A DNA stretch of 64,000 bases from Negadavirga shengliensis (GTDB lineage: Bacteria; Bacteroidota; Bacteroidia; Cytophagales; Cyclobacteriaceae): assembly GCF_042652345.1 (NCBI RefSeq), contig NZ_JBHSJJ010000020.1, positions 1-64,000 of the forward strand, in the 5' to 3' direction. Shown here piece by piece: positions 42,841-52,359 of this stretch; positions within the stretch are counted from its first letter, which is position 1, and every line of letters starts with the position of its first letter. Under the pieces are notes generated by a model. The model was not told the DNA's origin. It was given only the letters and a program-made list of their open reading frames with translations, and searched no databases. Made by a program: the position numbers and the translations under genes.

Positions 42841-44274
42841 TTACACCTTATAAAACCCAAAATATTCACGGGCATTGTTATAGCAGATGTCTTCCACCAT
42901 TTGGCCGAGCCAGGCTTCATCTGCGGGAAGCTCGCCGTTGCTGACATCTTCCCCTATCAGGTTACACAGGATTCTTCTGAAGTATTCGTGTCTGGGAAAT
43001 GAAAGGAAGCTTCTGGAGTCGGTCAACATGCCCACAAAACAGCTGAGGATGCCCATATTGGAAAGGGCATTCATTTGCTTTTCCATACCGTCTTTCTGAT
43101 CCAGGTACCACCATCCCGATCCAAACTGAACCTTGCCCTTTACGGAGCCGTCGTTAAAATTGCCCACCATGGTGGCCATGATCTCATTGTCAGCCGGGTT
43201 GAGGTTATACAATATGGTTTTGGCCAGCTGGTCACTGGAATCCAGGTTGTTGAGGTACTTGGCCAGGGACACACTTTGGGGGAAATCGCCGATGGAGTCA
43301 AATCCGGTGTCCGGTCCCAGCACCCTCAACATTCTTTCGTTTGCATTGCGCAAAGCCCCCAGGTGGTATTGCTGCGTCCACCCTTTGGCGTGGTACATTT
43401 TGCTCAGTTCGGTGAGGGTCGTGAATTTGAAGTACCTCACTTCTTCCGGATCGAGGATGTTCCCGTTCCTGATATTTTCGAATAATTTGCCGATGTTATG
43501 TTTCCCTTCTTCAAAGAAATACAGCTGTTCCAGCCCATGGTCGGACAGCCTGCCCCCGTTTTGGTGAAAATAATCCACGCGGTTTTCCAAAGCGGATAAC
43601 AAGTCGCCATAGGAGCCAATGGTCGTACCACTGACTTCGGCCAGCTTGTCTATGTATTTATTGTAATTTTCAGGGTTTTCCACGGCATAAGCCTTATCGG
43701 GCCTGAAGGCGGGAAGCAGTATTAAAGGGATGCCTTTTTTCTTTGCTTCCCGGTGAAATTCCAGACCATCGACCGGATCATCTGTGGTACATACCACTTC
43801 CACATTCATTCTGGAGAGCAGTCCCCGCGTACTGTATTCTTTCTGCTGTAGCAAATGGGTGGCTTCTTCATATATTTCGTCCCCGGAGTCGGCAGTAAGC
43901 AACTGGTCGATCTCAAAATACCGTTGCAGCTCCAAGTGGGTCCAGTGGTACAAGGGATTCCTCATGGTATAGGGAACCGACGCTGCCCATTTTTGAAATT
44001 TTTCCCGGCCGGTGGCATCCCCGGTGATGTACTTTTCATCTACACCGAGTGTTCGCATGGCCCTCCATTTATAGTGGTCTCCTTCCAGCCAGATTTCAGT
44101 AAGGTTGTTAAACTGCCGGTCAGTGGCTATATCGTGAGGGGATAAATGGCAATGGTAATCGATGATGGGCATCTTCTTGGCATGATCATGATAAAGTCTT
44201 TTGGCAAAATCACTTTTCAAAAGAAAATCATCCGTCAAAAATGTATTTTTTGTAGGTTTAATCAAGCTATCCAT
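42841..44274 (-). CDS. uxaC: Glucuronate isomerase
   Basis: A 477-residue uronate isomerase converting D-glucuronate to fructuronate (and galacturonate to tagaturonate). It is an amidohydrolase-fold enzyme. Metal-site motifs are IIDYHCHLSP (HxH near 38-40), the histidine in QQYHLGALRN, and the C-terminal SLARYLNNLD/LTDSRSFLSFPRHEYFRR region. The length is close to E. coli UxaC (470). A LacI-type palindrome lies 75 bp upstream. An insertion sequence abuts the stop codon without altering it. It suggests growth on uronate-containing glycans together with the nearby SusCD genes. Confidence 0.95.
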   Translation of the reverse strand: MDSLIKPTKNTFLTDDFLLKSDFAKRLYHDHAKKMPIIDYHCHLSPHDIATDRQFNNLTEIWLEGDHYKWRAMRTLGVDEKYITGDATGREKFQKWAASVPYTMRNPLYHWTHLELQRYFEIDQLLTADSGDEIYEEATHLLQQKEYSTRGLLSRMNVEVVCTTDDPVDGLEFHREAKKKGIPLILLPAFRPDKAYAVENPENYNKYIDKLAEVSGTTIGSYGDLLSALENRVDYFHQNGGRLSDHGLEQLYFFEEGKHNIGKLFENIRNGNILDPEEVRYFKFTTLTELSKMYHAKGWTQQYHLGALRNANERMLRVLGPDTGFDSIGDFPQSVSLAKYLNNLDSSDQLAKTILYNLNPADNEIMATMVGNFNDGSVKGKVQFGSGWWYLDQKDGMEKQMNALSNMGILSCFVGMLTDSRSFLSFPRHEYFRRILCNLIGEDVSNGELPADEAWLGQMVEDICYNNAREYFGFYKV

Positions 44275-44686
44275 TTCGTTTTATTTATTAAATTGGGGTA
44301 ATATTAAAAATTTATTGTTTCAAATTCCAATGATTCTCTAAATTTAGACAATCGATTGCACAAAATAAACGGAACATTCGGAGAAATTGGGATCGGCGAG
44401 ATATAATGTGCCGGATTTTGGTGTGGGAGCGCGTTAAAATTTGTCAACTGAAATCAATTGCTTTTCTTTTGATGAAGGGGCCAGTGTTATGTCAAGTAGG
44501 GTTTCGGATCATCCCCCTTAGTTTCGTAAGATGTCCAGGGTAGGCTGGGGGCAACCAGGCACTCTTGGAAACCAGCAGTTTTACAAGCAAATAGTTCGAA
44601 ATACCATATTTGACTTAGTTAAATGACCGTGCCCCTGGCATTCTTTATATATAAAACAGTATGGTAAACTTTGATATAAACCGATT
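44275..44686. other. 412-bp divergent intergenic region
   Basis: Between uxaC and the TIM-barrel gene. It holds the operator palindrome at 44349-44358 and a TATTTTGT-like -7 box on the minus strand just beside it (about 44359-44366). The right part (about 44400-44680) shows no repeat or gene that can be supported. Confidence 0.5.
44349..44358. promoter_or_regulatory. LacI-type operator upstream of uxaC
   Basis: CAATCGATTG with central CG is the classic LacI-family operator shape. The 15-mer CAATCGATTGCACAA (44349-44363) recurs exactly at 52291-52305. It lies 75 bp before the uxaC start and overlaps the likely promoter, which fits repression. Confidence 0.6.
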
Positions 44687-45604
44687 ATGAATAGAAGAAG
44701 ATGGTTGAAAGGTGGTGTGTGGATGGCGGCTGGCACCTGGTGTACAGGCGCCGTCTTGGCGCAGGACAGTCTTAAATCCCAACCCGGACGTAGTGCCAAT
44801 AATTTGAAATTGAGTCTCAATGCCTATTCATTTAACGCGCTGTTGACGAAAGGAGAAATGTCTTTGGATGAACTGTTGGGATTCTGTGCCGGTCAGGGCT
44901 TTCAAGGGTTGGATTTAACGGCCTATTATTTTCCCGGATATCCTGATGTTCCGGAGGATGCTTTTTTATATGAGGTTAAAAGAAAGGCCCACCGTCTTGG
45001 CCTCCATATCAGCGGAACGGGTGTCAGAAACGATTTTACGCATTCGGACAAAAGCAAGAGAGATAAGGATATCCAGCTGGTAAAAAATTGGATTGTTGCC
45101 GCTGCCAAACTCGGAGCCCCTGTCCTCAGGATATTTTCCGGTACCCAGCCGGTAGCCGAAGAGGAGTGGGGCAAGGTGGCGGACTGGATGATTGACGACA
45201 TCAAATCCTGCGTGGCTTTCGGGGCGCAGCATGGCGTGCTGGTTGCCTTGCAAAACCACAATGATTTTATCAAGACAGCGGATCAGGTCAATTTTGTTGT
45301 GGAAGCCGTGGATTCTAAATGGTTTGGGTTGGTTCTTGATATCGGGAGTTACTCCCAAAAGGAGCCTTATGAAGAAATTGCCCGTAATATAAACCATGCA
45401 GTGAGTTGGCAGATTAAAGAAAAGGTGAATCACTTTGGGAAAGAAGAAGACGTTGATCTGGAAAAACTGATGCGTATTATCAAAAACAGCGGATATCATG
45501 GATACCTGCCGGTTGAGACCCTGGGAGCGGGAGACCCCTATGAAAAAGTCAAATTGTTCCTTTCCAGAATAAGGGATACCATGAAATACCATGGGATGTT
45601 TTGA
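44687..45604 (+). CDS. Exported TIM-barrel sugar isomerase/epimerase-like protein (1)
   Basis: A 305-residue protein of the AP-endonuclease-2/xylose-isomerase-like TIM-barrel family. The N-terminus MNRRRWLKGGVWMAAGTWC has twin arginines and a hydrophobic stretch, so Tat export is likely. Conserved barrel text includes FQGLDLTAYYFPGY, GVLVALQNHNDFI, LVLDIGSY and YLPVETLGAGDP, where the E, H, D and E metal ligands are expected. In Bacteroidota, exported members are often found with DUF1080 proteins in oxidative glycoside cleavage. The substrate is not known. Confidence 0.82.
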   Translation: MNRRRWLKGGVWMAAGTWCTGAVLAQDSLKSQPGRSANNLKLSLNAYSFNALLTKGEMSLDELLGFCAGQGFQGLDLTAYYFPGYPDVPEDAFLYEVKRKAHRLGLHISGTGVRNDFTHSDKSKRDKDIQLVKNWIVAAAKLGAPVLRIFSGTQPVAEEEWGKVADWMIDDIKSCVAFGAQHGVLVALQNHNDFIKTADQVNFVVEAVDSKWFGLVLDIGSYSQKEPYEEIARNINHAVSWQIKEKVNHFGKEEDVDLEKLMRIIKNSGYHGYLPVETLGAGDPYEKVKLFLSRIRDTMKYHGMF

Positions 45605-45621
45605 TTCCTACCCGTGTAAAA

Positions 45622-45652
45622 GAAAGGGCCTGAAATCAATTCTGGCCCTTTC
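45622..45652. terminator. Bidirectional terminator between TIM-barrel gene and susD
   Basis: GAAAGGGCC pairs with GGCCCTTTC around a 13-nt loop in the short gap between the convergent genes. T-rich flanks are modest, so strength is uncertain. Confidence 0.6.
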
Positions 45653-45671
45653 CATTTCAAATTATCTGAAT

Positions 45672-47342
45672 TTAGTATCCGGGATTCTGGGGGAAATTTG
45701 CTTCGTTTCCCTCAGTGCGGTCTATTTGGTTTTGAGGGATAGGCCTTAACACATGGTAATCCTGGATTCCGGTGGCCTGTGGGTTATGGGTTGTAACCCT
45801 TTCTATCAGTAAGCCCCAGCGCTTGAGGTCCAGCCATCTTTGTTGCTCACCGATAAGTTCTCTGGCCCTTTCTTCTATTATCATTTCCATATCCATCTCA
45901 GCTGGTGAGATTTCCATCTCTGCTTCCCTGCCGGGAAATGCCGCTCTTCTTCTTACGGTATTTATGTTTTCCGTGGCTTCGGATATTTTCCCCTGCATGA
46001 GTTGGGATTCAGCCAGAAGGAGATAGGTCTCTCCCAATCTGAAGGCGATATAATCCCTGCCCCCTTCAAACTGGGTAAGATCGACCCTTCCCGGATCCAT
46101 GTGTTTTCTCATGCTAGGAAAAAGTCTTTCGTTATAGGCACTCGGTACCAACACCTGATAGGGTTTTTGTGCCCTTTCTGATTCAGGCATTTCGTGTCCC
46201 GGGATGTATATGGCAGTGTCTCCCAAAGCAAATTCCACCTGCGATTTGGATTGGTCAAAATTCGTATTAAAGGTGCCGGGATTGTTGGAATAGTAGACAT
46301 CCAGAAAGGTGTTGTAGTACCTGCTGTCATTTTCCCTGTCGGCGAATATGACATTATAGGTGTAATCTGTGGGCCTATACCGCTTAAACGGACGGCCATT
46401 TTCAGTATCCCTGCGCATTCCGGGCTGTACGTCGTATTCCATCAGAAAAAAGACATGGGCATTGTTGCCTCCGGCGTTGGTGAGGAGATTTCTGCTGTAT
46501 TGAATGGCAAAAACCACTTCGCTGTTTACTTCGTTGCCAAAAGCGTGGATATCGCCGAAATTTTCCAGTAAGGTGAAGTCATAATTGTCAATTACACTTT
46601 GTAAGAGAGGCTCAGCTTTGGCATAGTCGTCGCTTTCCGCCGCCTCGGAGGTGGCCTTGGTAAGGTAAACTTTTCCCAAAAGATGTTCGGCAGCCGGACG
46701 TGTAGCCCTGCCATAATCGACGGATTGGGATGCAGCCTCCAAATGAGGAATGGCCTCTTCCAGGTCCTGAACGATAGCTGCATACATTTCAGGTACAGTG
46801 GACCTGTTTACCAAATTGGTCGGGACGGTGGTTTCACTGAGTTGAAGGTCTATTCCCCCAAAAAGCTGGGTAAGAATGAAGTAATTGTGTGCCCGTATGA
46901 ATTTGGCCTCCGCTACCCTCTGATTCCGAACTTCTTCATCCATCCCTTCAACCCCCGGTGCTCTTTCTATGACGGCATTACAGGTATTGATGCCCTCATA
47001 AAACTGATCCCATAATTCCCTGATATGGGAGTTTTGCGAATCAAAATCAGAGGTATAGAAGTTCATGAATTTAAAAGCACCGTCAGCCCCGTTGGTATAC
47101 GTATCCGTACCAAAGATCGTCAGGTTGTTCCCTCTTTCGGTGCCATACCAGGCGCGGAGAGAGCTGTAGGCAGCATTTAGGCCGTCGTTTAATCCGCTGG
47201 GCGTATTCAGGTAATCCGTTCCTACATTGGAAATGACTTTTTCTTCCAGCAACCCTTCACAGCTTACAGTAGCCCAGAAGATGGCTCCAATAAGCCAGAC
47301 TTTGGAAGAGCGTGAAATTATGGTTTTTATATTCGTTTTCAT
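45672..47342 (-). CDS. SusD/RagB nutrient-binding lipoprotein
   Basis: A 556-residue surface glycan-binding lipoprotein. The signal (MKTNIKTIISRSSKV to ATVSC) ends in a lipobox with the cysteine near 29. The SusD-like N-terminal domain follows (NVGTDYLNTPSGLNDGLNAAY), with TPR-type helices (AEAKFIRAHNYFILTQLFGG) and the RagB C-terminal half (FRLGETYLLLAESQLMQG, and ERARELIGEQQRWLDLKRWG). It covers the SusC channel. The start at 47342 gives a clean signal; an ATG 13 codons upstream does not. The gene follows susC by 25 bp. Confidence 0.93.
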   Translation of the reverse strand: MKTNIKTIISRSSKVWLIGAIFWATVSCEGLLEEKVISNVGTDYLNTPSGLNDGLNAAYSSLRAWYGTERGNNLTIFGTDTYTNGADGAFKFMNFYTSDFDSQNSHIRELWDQFYEGINTCNAVIERAPGVEGMDEEVRNQRVAEAKFIRAHNYFILTQLFGGIDLQLSETTVPTNLVNRSTVPEMYAAIVQDLEEAIPHLEAASQSVDYGRATRPAAEHLLGKVYLTKATSEAAESDDYAKAEPLLQSVIDNYDFTLLENFGDIHAFGNEVNSEVVFAIQYSRNLLTNAGGNNAHVFFLMEYDVQPGMRRDTENGRPFKRYRPTDYTYNVIFADRENDSRYYNTFLDVYYSNNPGTFNTNFDQSKSQVEFALGDTAIYIPGHEMPESERAQKPYQVLVPSAYNERLFPSMRKHMDPGRVDLTQFEGGRDYIAFRLGETYLLLAESQLMQGKISEATENINTVRRRAAFPGREAEMEISPAEMDMEMIIEERARELIGEQQRWLDLKRWGLLIERVTTHNPQATGIQDYHVLRPIPQNQIDRTEGNEANFPQNPGY

Positions 47343-47367
47343 TTTGGATACAATTGAAGTTAAATGA

Positions 47368-50300
47368 TTAGAACCTGGCATTGATGCCGAAAGTGATCTG
47401 GGTTACAGCGGGGGATATGTTGGAGTTGATGACGCCTCCTTCCACTCCCTGCTCACCATCCACAAAGGTCTCCGGATCTATGCCGGCATGTCGGCTTCTG
47501 TATTCAGAGAAGATGAACGGCTGCTGAATACTGGTGTATATCCGAAGACTTTCCATTTTAAGCCTTTCGACCACTTGGGTAGGTAAGGTGTAGCCCAGGT
47601 TGATATTCCTGACTTTTAAAAATGTACCATCGAAATATTGCAGGGAAGACGAATATTTGGGGAATTCCTGGTTTTGGTTCGGGCGTGGATAGTCATTGGT
47701 GGGATTATCAGGCGTCCAATAATCCACGTTGAGATTATTATATCTGCCTGCCAAAGCATTGAATCCTCCTGTGTGGAAAGCACTTCGGATCATTGAACCA
47801 AACCTGCCAAATACAAAGAAAGACAAATCCACTCCCTTGTAAGAAAGCCGGTTGGTAATGCCTCCGGAGAAATCCGGCACCGGGGATCCGAGGATCTTCC
47901 GGTCGTCCGCATTGATACGCCCGTCGTTGTTGATGTCTTCTATTTTGATCTCACCCGGACGGTCACTGTATGATTCTGCCACATCGGCTTCATCCAGCTG
48001 CCAAATGCCGATCTTATTCCAGTCAAAGAAGACGGTGATGGGTTCACCTATAAAGCGCCCGGCACCTACGTCATCTCCATTGGCCAATTCTAAAATCTGC
48101 TCACGGTTGCGGTTAAAGATGAAATCCGTTGACCATCTGAAGTCCCCTCTATCTATATTGATGGTGCTTAATGTCAGTTCGATACCTCTGTTCTGGGTTT
48201 TACCGACGTTGGTGATAAAGCCGTCAAAGCCGGTTGAATTGGGCAACGGCTGAGGGGCAAGCAGGTCGGAGGTAGTGGTTACGTAATATTCCAGACTACC
48301 GGCAATCCTTCCCTGAGAAAAAAAGCAAAGTCCAACCCTGCGTTGGCCGTTGTGGAGGTTTCCCACCGCAGGTTGGGATTACCAATGGTGTTGGGCCGAA
48401 AACCGAAAGCCGCGTTTCCGCCAAATTCATATGCCGTCCTTGCCAACAGGGGCTGCGTTTGATAAGGATCAATTCCTTGATTACCGATAGAACCATAGCT
48501 GGTTCGCAGTTTAAGTTGGTCGAGGAAAGTACTTCCCTGAAGAAATCCTTCATCACCGATATTCCATCCCAAAGCTACAGAGGGGAAGTAGCCAAACCGG
48601 TTGTTTTCGCCAAACCTGGAGGAGCCGTCTGCCCGGATGGTTGCGGTTACCAGGTATTTCCCTTGGTAGTCATAATTCAGCCTTCCCATAAAGGACAATA
48701 AAGTCCATTGGATAAGCTCTGTTCCTGCTTCGGTGATCTGGCTGGCATCACCCAATCTGTGGAACAACTGACCTTCAGCAGGAACCCCCAAAACGTTGAT
48801 GTTGGTAAACTCCCTGTTGTCCCTTTGCAAGGATTGTAAGCCTGTAAACTGGAAGGTATGGGCTTCATTAAAGGTCTTGGTATAGTTGATGATGTTTTCC
48901 AAAGTATAGTTCACCTGAAATTCTTCATCAATACTTCCGGTCGGGTCGCCGCCTCTTCTGGCATTGGTTTGGGCGCCGATAAACCTGCCACTCCTTCTGA
49001 TGGTAATGTCAGGGCCAAAGTTTACGCGGAAATTAAGCCCCGGGGCAATGTCCCAAACCGCGTATACGCTGTTGAAAATCCTGTACCTTTTGGTCAGGTC
49101 CTCGTGTGCCCCAGGCACAATTTCAGCCAGCGGATTGGTTCTCAGGCCATCTTGGGTAGGGAAAAAGTTGATGGATCCATCTTCATTAAAAGTCCTTCCC
49201 AAGGGATTTTCCTGTAATGCCCCGCCCAATGGATTGAAGTTTTCCCCGTTCCTTTCACTGTAGGTGAATAGGGTGGAGGTACCGATCCTGAATTTATCAT
49301 TCAGTTGGTGATCGATATTTGCCCGGAACGAGTACCGGCTGAAATCCTGTAGTTCCACGACCCCCACATCTCTGAAGAGGTTTCCGGAGAGGAAAAAGGT
49401 GGTTTTGTCACTTCCGCCCGAGACACTGATCTGGTGGCTTTGAATGGATCCCGTCCGGGTAAGGGCATCTATATAATCGAAACTTCTGCCCAGCGCGATG
49501 CTCTCCAATTCAACGGGTTCGAACAGCGTGGCATCCGCTTCCGGAGTGGCCGGTCCTTCCGGGTATTGGCCCACTGCCCTTCTGGATTCCCTTTTGTATT
49601 CCGCAAATTCTTCTCCGTTAAAATTCTGGATTCTCCCCAAACTTTGATTGACCCCGTAATACGAATCGACAGAGACGACGGTTTTACCCACTTCTCCTCT
49701 TTTTGTCGTGATAAGAACCACGCCGTTTGCCCCTCTGGAGCCATAAATGGCGGTGGCGGAAGCATCTTTCAACACCTCCATAGATACAATATCCTGGGGG
49801 TTAATATCATTTATACCGCCTGCTATGGGGATGTTATCCACCACATACAGCGGATCGTTTCCGGCATTAAAAGACCTGCGCCCTCTGATACGTACCTGGG
49901 GCTCTGCACCGGGCTTGCTGCCGGCTTGGGTGACGTCTACCCCTGTAGCCCGCCCTTGCAGGGCCTGCCGGGCATCGGTGATGGGGAGTTCAACGATTTC
50001 CTTGTTGCCCACGGAGGAAATTGCGCCCGTCAACTGGGATTTTCGGGCCGTACCATACCCGACCACTACCACTTCTTCCAGATCCGAAAGATCGGGTTGG
50101 AGGGTAACGTTTATTTGGGACTGGTTGCCGATTTCGATTTCCTGGGAGGTATATCCAATAAAGGAAAATACCAAAGTGGCATCGGCAGGAGCGGAAATGC
50201 TGTAATTGCCATCCATATCCGCTGCGACTCCTGTGGAAGTACCTTGGACCAGGACGGATGCACCCGGGATAGGAGCACCGTTTTCATCTGTGATCTGGCC

Positions 50301-50390
50301 ACTTACCTGCACGTCTTGTGCAAACAAATGGCAACTTAAATTCAGCAGGAACAATATTAGCCCTGCTTTTAAGTACATCATTTTTGACAT
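47368..50390 (-). pseudogene. SusC-family TonB-dependent glycan transporter, frameshifted
   Basis: A SusC of about 1007 residues is split into two frames. The first (48279-50390) carries the signal peptide, a carboxypeptidase-like domain (PGASVLVQGTSTG), the motif EEVVVVGYGT, the plug (GRRSFNAGNDPLYVVDNIP, VLKDASATAIYGSRGANGV) and most of the barrel, up to GLDFAFF. The second resumes at SQGRIAGSLEYYV and ends in the terminal F of the barrel. The break is at an A7 run (48318-48324; T7 in the gene). One added T restores a full SusC. Frameshift mutation, sequencing error or slippage are all possible. SusD follows 25 bp later, and a LacI-type palindrome lies upstream. Confidence 0.9.
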
Positions 50391-50573
50391 AACATTTGGT
50401 GTTTATTGTAATTGGTTAGGTTGATTTCGGTAGTTGTACCTAGGGGTGATTGGGGGGTGGAGCAGTCTCCCGGGAGTAGGCGTTATTTCATCATAGGCAG
50501 TCCGTTGGCGTTTTCAATAGGCTATGCTAAGTCAGTAACCCGATAACGGGCGGTAAGAAAACAAAGCAAACTC

Positions 50574-50589
50574 ATGAAATCGATTTCAT
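50574..50589. promoter_or_regulatory. LacI-type operator upstream of susC
   Basis: ATGAAATCGATTTCAT is a perfect 16-bp palindrome with a central CG and the ATCGAT core shared with the sites at 44349 and 52290. It lies about 185 bp before the susC start. Confidence 0.55.
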
Positions 50590-50724
50590 TCTTTGCGCTG
50601 TTAAGTGGTAGTTTTCTTCTTTAATCGGTAAAATTATATCTTTTTTCAATATTAAAAATATTTTCAGGGATTTTTATCATAAAAAATTAGCAACAATTCC
50701 CATTAGTTACGCATATTTTTAAAT

Positions 50725-50756
50725 AAAAAAGGGATTATTAGATAATCCCTTTTTTT
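50725..50756 (-). terminator. Intrinsic terminator of the large DUF1080 gene
   Basis: AAAAAAGGGATTAT pairs perfectly with ATAATCCCTTTTTT around TAG. It lies 35 bp after the stop codon of the DUF1080 gene and can act in both directions. Confidence 0.88.
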
Positions 50757-50790
50757 AAATAAGTTAAATTTATGGATAAAAATATATATA

Positions 50791-52170
50791 TTATAATTCT
50801 TTTAATTTTATACTTTTATAATGCACCTCATCGCCGTGATCCTGGAGGAGTATATGTCCCTCTTCCGCTTCACCGAAATTGTCCCATATCTTATATTTGC
50901 TGTCCGCCACCAGTTTTCTGAAGTCCTCAGATCCCCTTATGTATTCCACCACTTTCAGGCCATTGATATAATGTTCCACTTTGTTGTTGGGATAAACGAC
51001 AATTCTGCCTTTATTCCATTCGCCGATGGGTCTCACGAATCTGGCTTGTTTGTCTGCTTTGATCAGGTCATACAGTGACGCCAAAGTCCGGTTCCCGTCT
51101 TTGCCTTGTTTGGCATCAGGATGTCTTTCGTCATCGAGTACCTGATATTCCAGGCCTATGGCAGAACCTTTGTTGCCCTCACTCAGGGTCACAAAATACT
51201 TGACACCGCTATTGGCTCCCTCAGTAAGTTTGAAATCAAATGCCAGATCGAAGGCACTGTATTTGTCTTGGGTAACAATATCCCCCGCATGGGTGGATTC
51301 TCCCCCTCCAGATGCCTCTATGGTAAGAACGCCGTCCCGGATGGTCCAGCCTTTTTCAGGGAAACTCTCGCTTTTGGCGCTTCTCCATCCCTCGCTGCTT
51401 TCCCCGTCAAATAACAGTTTCCAGCCCCTTTCTTTTTCATATGGCGTTAATTCATTGTCCAATGTACTTACGATAAATATATCCGACTCAAAAGGAGTGG
51501 GGCTCAGATCTTCTGTTTTGATCCGTATGTTTCGAAAATATGTTTTTTTGCCGGCATCCTCCGGATTAGGGATGCTATGAACCTGAAGACCGATAAAACC
51601 CGATCCGTCCATCTCATCTACGAGGTAGGCTACCTCCTGACCGTTGATCCAGGTTTTGAGGGTGTTTCCTATGAATTCGATCCTGTATTTGTTGTATTCA
51701 CCCAATTTGAAGGCGCTTCTTGCTTCGGGATTCAAGTCAAGCGGATACAGCCATCCTCTCCGGGCTTCATCATAGATACCGCCGGACCAAGCCCTTTCTT
51801 TAGGATCGGTTTCCACCTGGTATCCGAATACCCGGCCTTTTCCATCTCGGGCACCGGGGTCATGCTGCCCCCTTACCATGACGCCTGAATTGCTGGATTC
51901 ATCTTCAACTTTGATTTCAAGTTCGAGAATGAAATCCTTGTATTGTCTTTCTGTGACAAGAAAGGTATTGGGGGTGTTGGCGACCGCCCGGCCCACAATG
52001 GCGCCGTCTTCAATAACGAATTCCGCTTCGCCGTCCAGGCGTGTCCAGCCATTGAGACTCTTGCCGTCAAATAAATTGGTCCAACCGTCTTTACTTTCCA
52101 CGGCGGGGCCATCACATCCTGCGATCATCCCCAATAAAAGGGAAAGCAACAATAAAGTACTTTTGTTCAT
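50791..52170 (-). CDS. Tandem DUF1080 (3-keto-disaccharide hydrolase family) lipoprotein
   Basis: A 459-residue lipoprotein (MNKSTLLLLSLLLGMIAGC, cysteine 19) with two DUF1080 (PF06439) jelly-roll domains. The first (about 29-220) starts GWTNLFDGKSLNGWTRLDG. The second (about 247-459) starts GWKLLFDGESSEGWRSA. Both carry the expected DFxLxxE/FDFKL strand text and NGxEVxxY (NGQEVAYLVDE, NGLKVVEYIRG). The family, now called 3-keto-disaccharide hydrolase, acts on oxidised glycosides or binds glycans. A LacI-type palindrome lies 120 bp upstream and a strong terminator follows. Confidence 0.88.
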   Translation of the reverse strand: MNKSTLLLLSLLLGMIAGCDGPAVESKDGWTNLFDGKSLNGWTRLDGEAEFVIEDGAIVGRAVANTPNTFLVTERQYKDFILELEIKVEDESSNSGVMVRGQHDPGARDGKGRVFGYQVETDPKERAWSGGIYDEARRGWLYPLDLNPEARSAFKLGEYNKYRIEFIGNTLKTWINGQEVAYLVDEMDGSGFIGLQVHSIPNPEDAGKKTYFRNIRIKTEDLSPTPFESDIFIVSTLDNELTPYEKERGWKLLFDGESSEGWRSAKSESFPEKGWTIRDGVLTIEASGGGESTHAGDIVTQDKYSAFDLAFDFKLTEGANSGVKYFVTLSEGNKGSAIGLEYQVLDDERHPDAKQGKDGNRTLASLYDLIKADKQARFVRPIGEWNKGRIVVYPNNKVEHYINGLKVVEYIRGSEDFRKLVADSKYKIWDNFGEAEEGHILLQDHGDEVHYKSIKLKEL

Positions 52171-52289
52171 TTTATTGGTTTTTTAGTTATTAATATTTTG
52201 TTTTTTATGTAATTACCGGTCGTAAATTTCTATAAAACGGGAATTTGGTATAAAGGTAAGCATTAACAGCGGATAACGGAAAAAAGTAA

Positions 52290-52301
52290 GCAATCGATTG
52301 C
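52290..52301. promoter_or_regulatory. LacI-type operator upstream of the DUF1080 gene
   Basis: GCAATCGATTGC is a perfect 12-bp palindrome. Its continuation CACAA makes a 15-mer identical to the uxaC site. It lies between the TIM-barrel gene and the DUF1080 gene, both on the minus strand. Confidence 0.65.
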
Positions 52302-52359
52302 ACAATATTTCAGACCCGCCGCCGGCAAGGCGATTAAGAACCAAAGCGACCTGCCCTTG

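Larger units (their letters stand above)
50391..50790. other. 400-bp intergenic region before susC
   Basis: It holds the palindromic operator at 50574-50589 and, at the right edge, the terminator of the DUF1080 gene (50725-50756). The 50600-50720 part is AT-rich. No TAnnTTTG match for susC could be located between the operator and the start. Confidence 0.55.
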
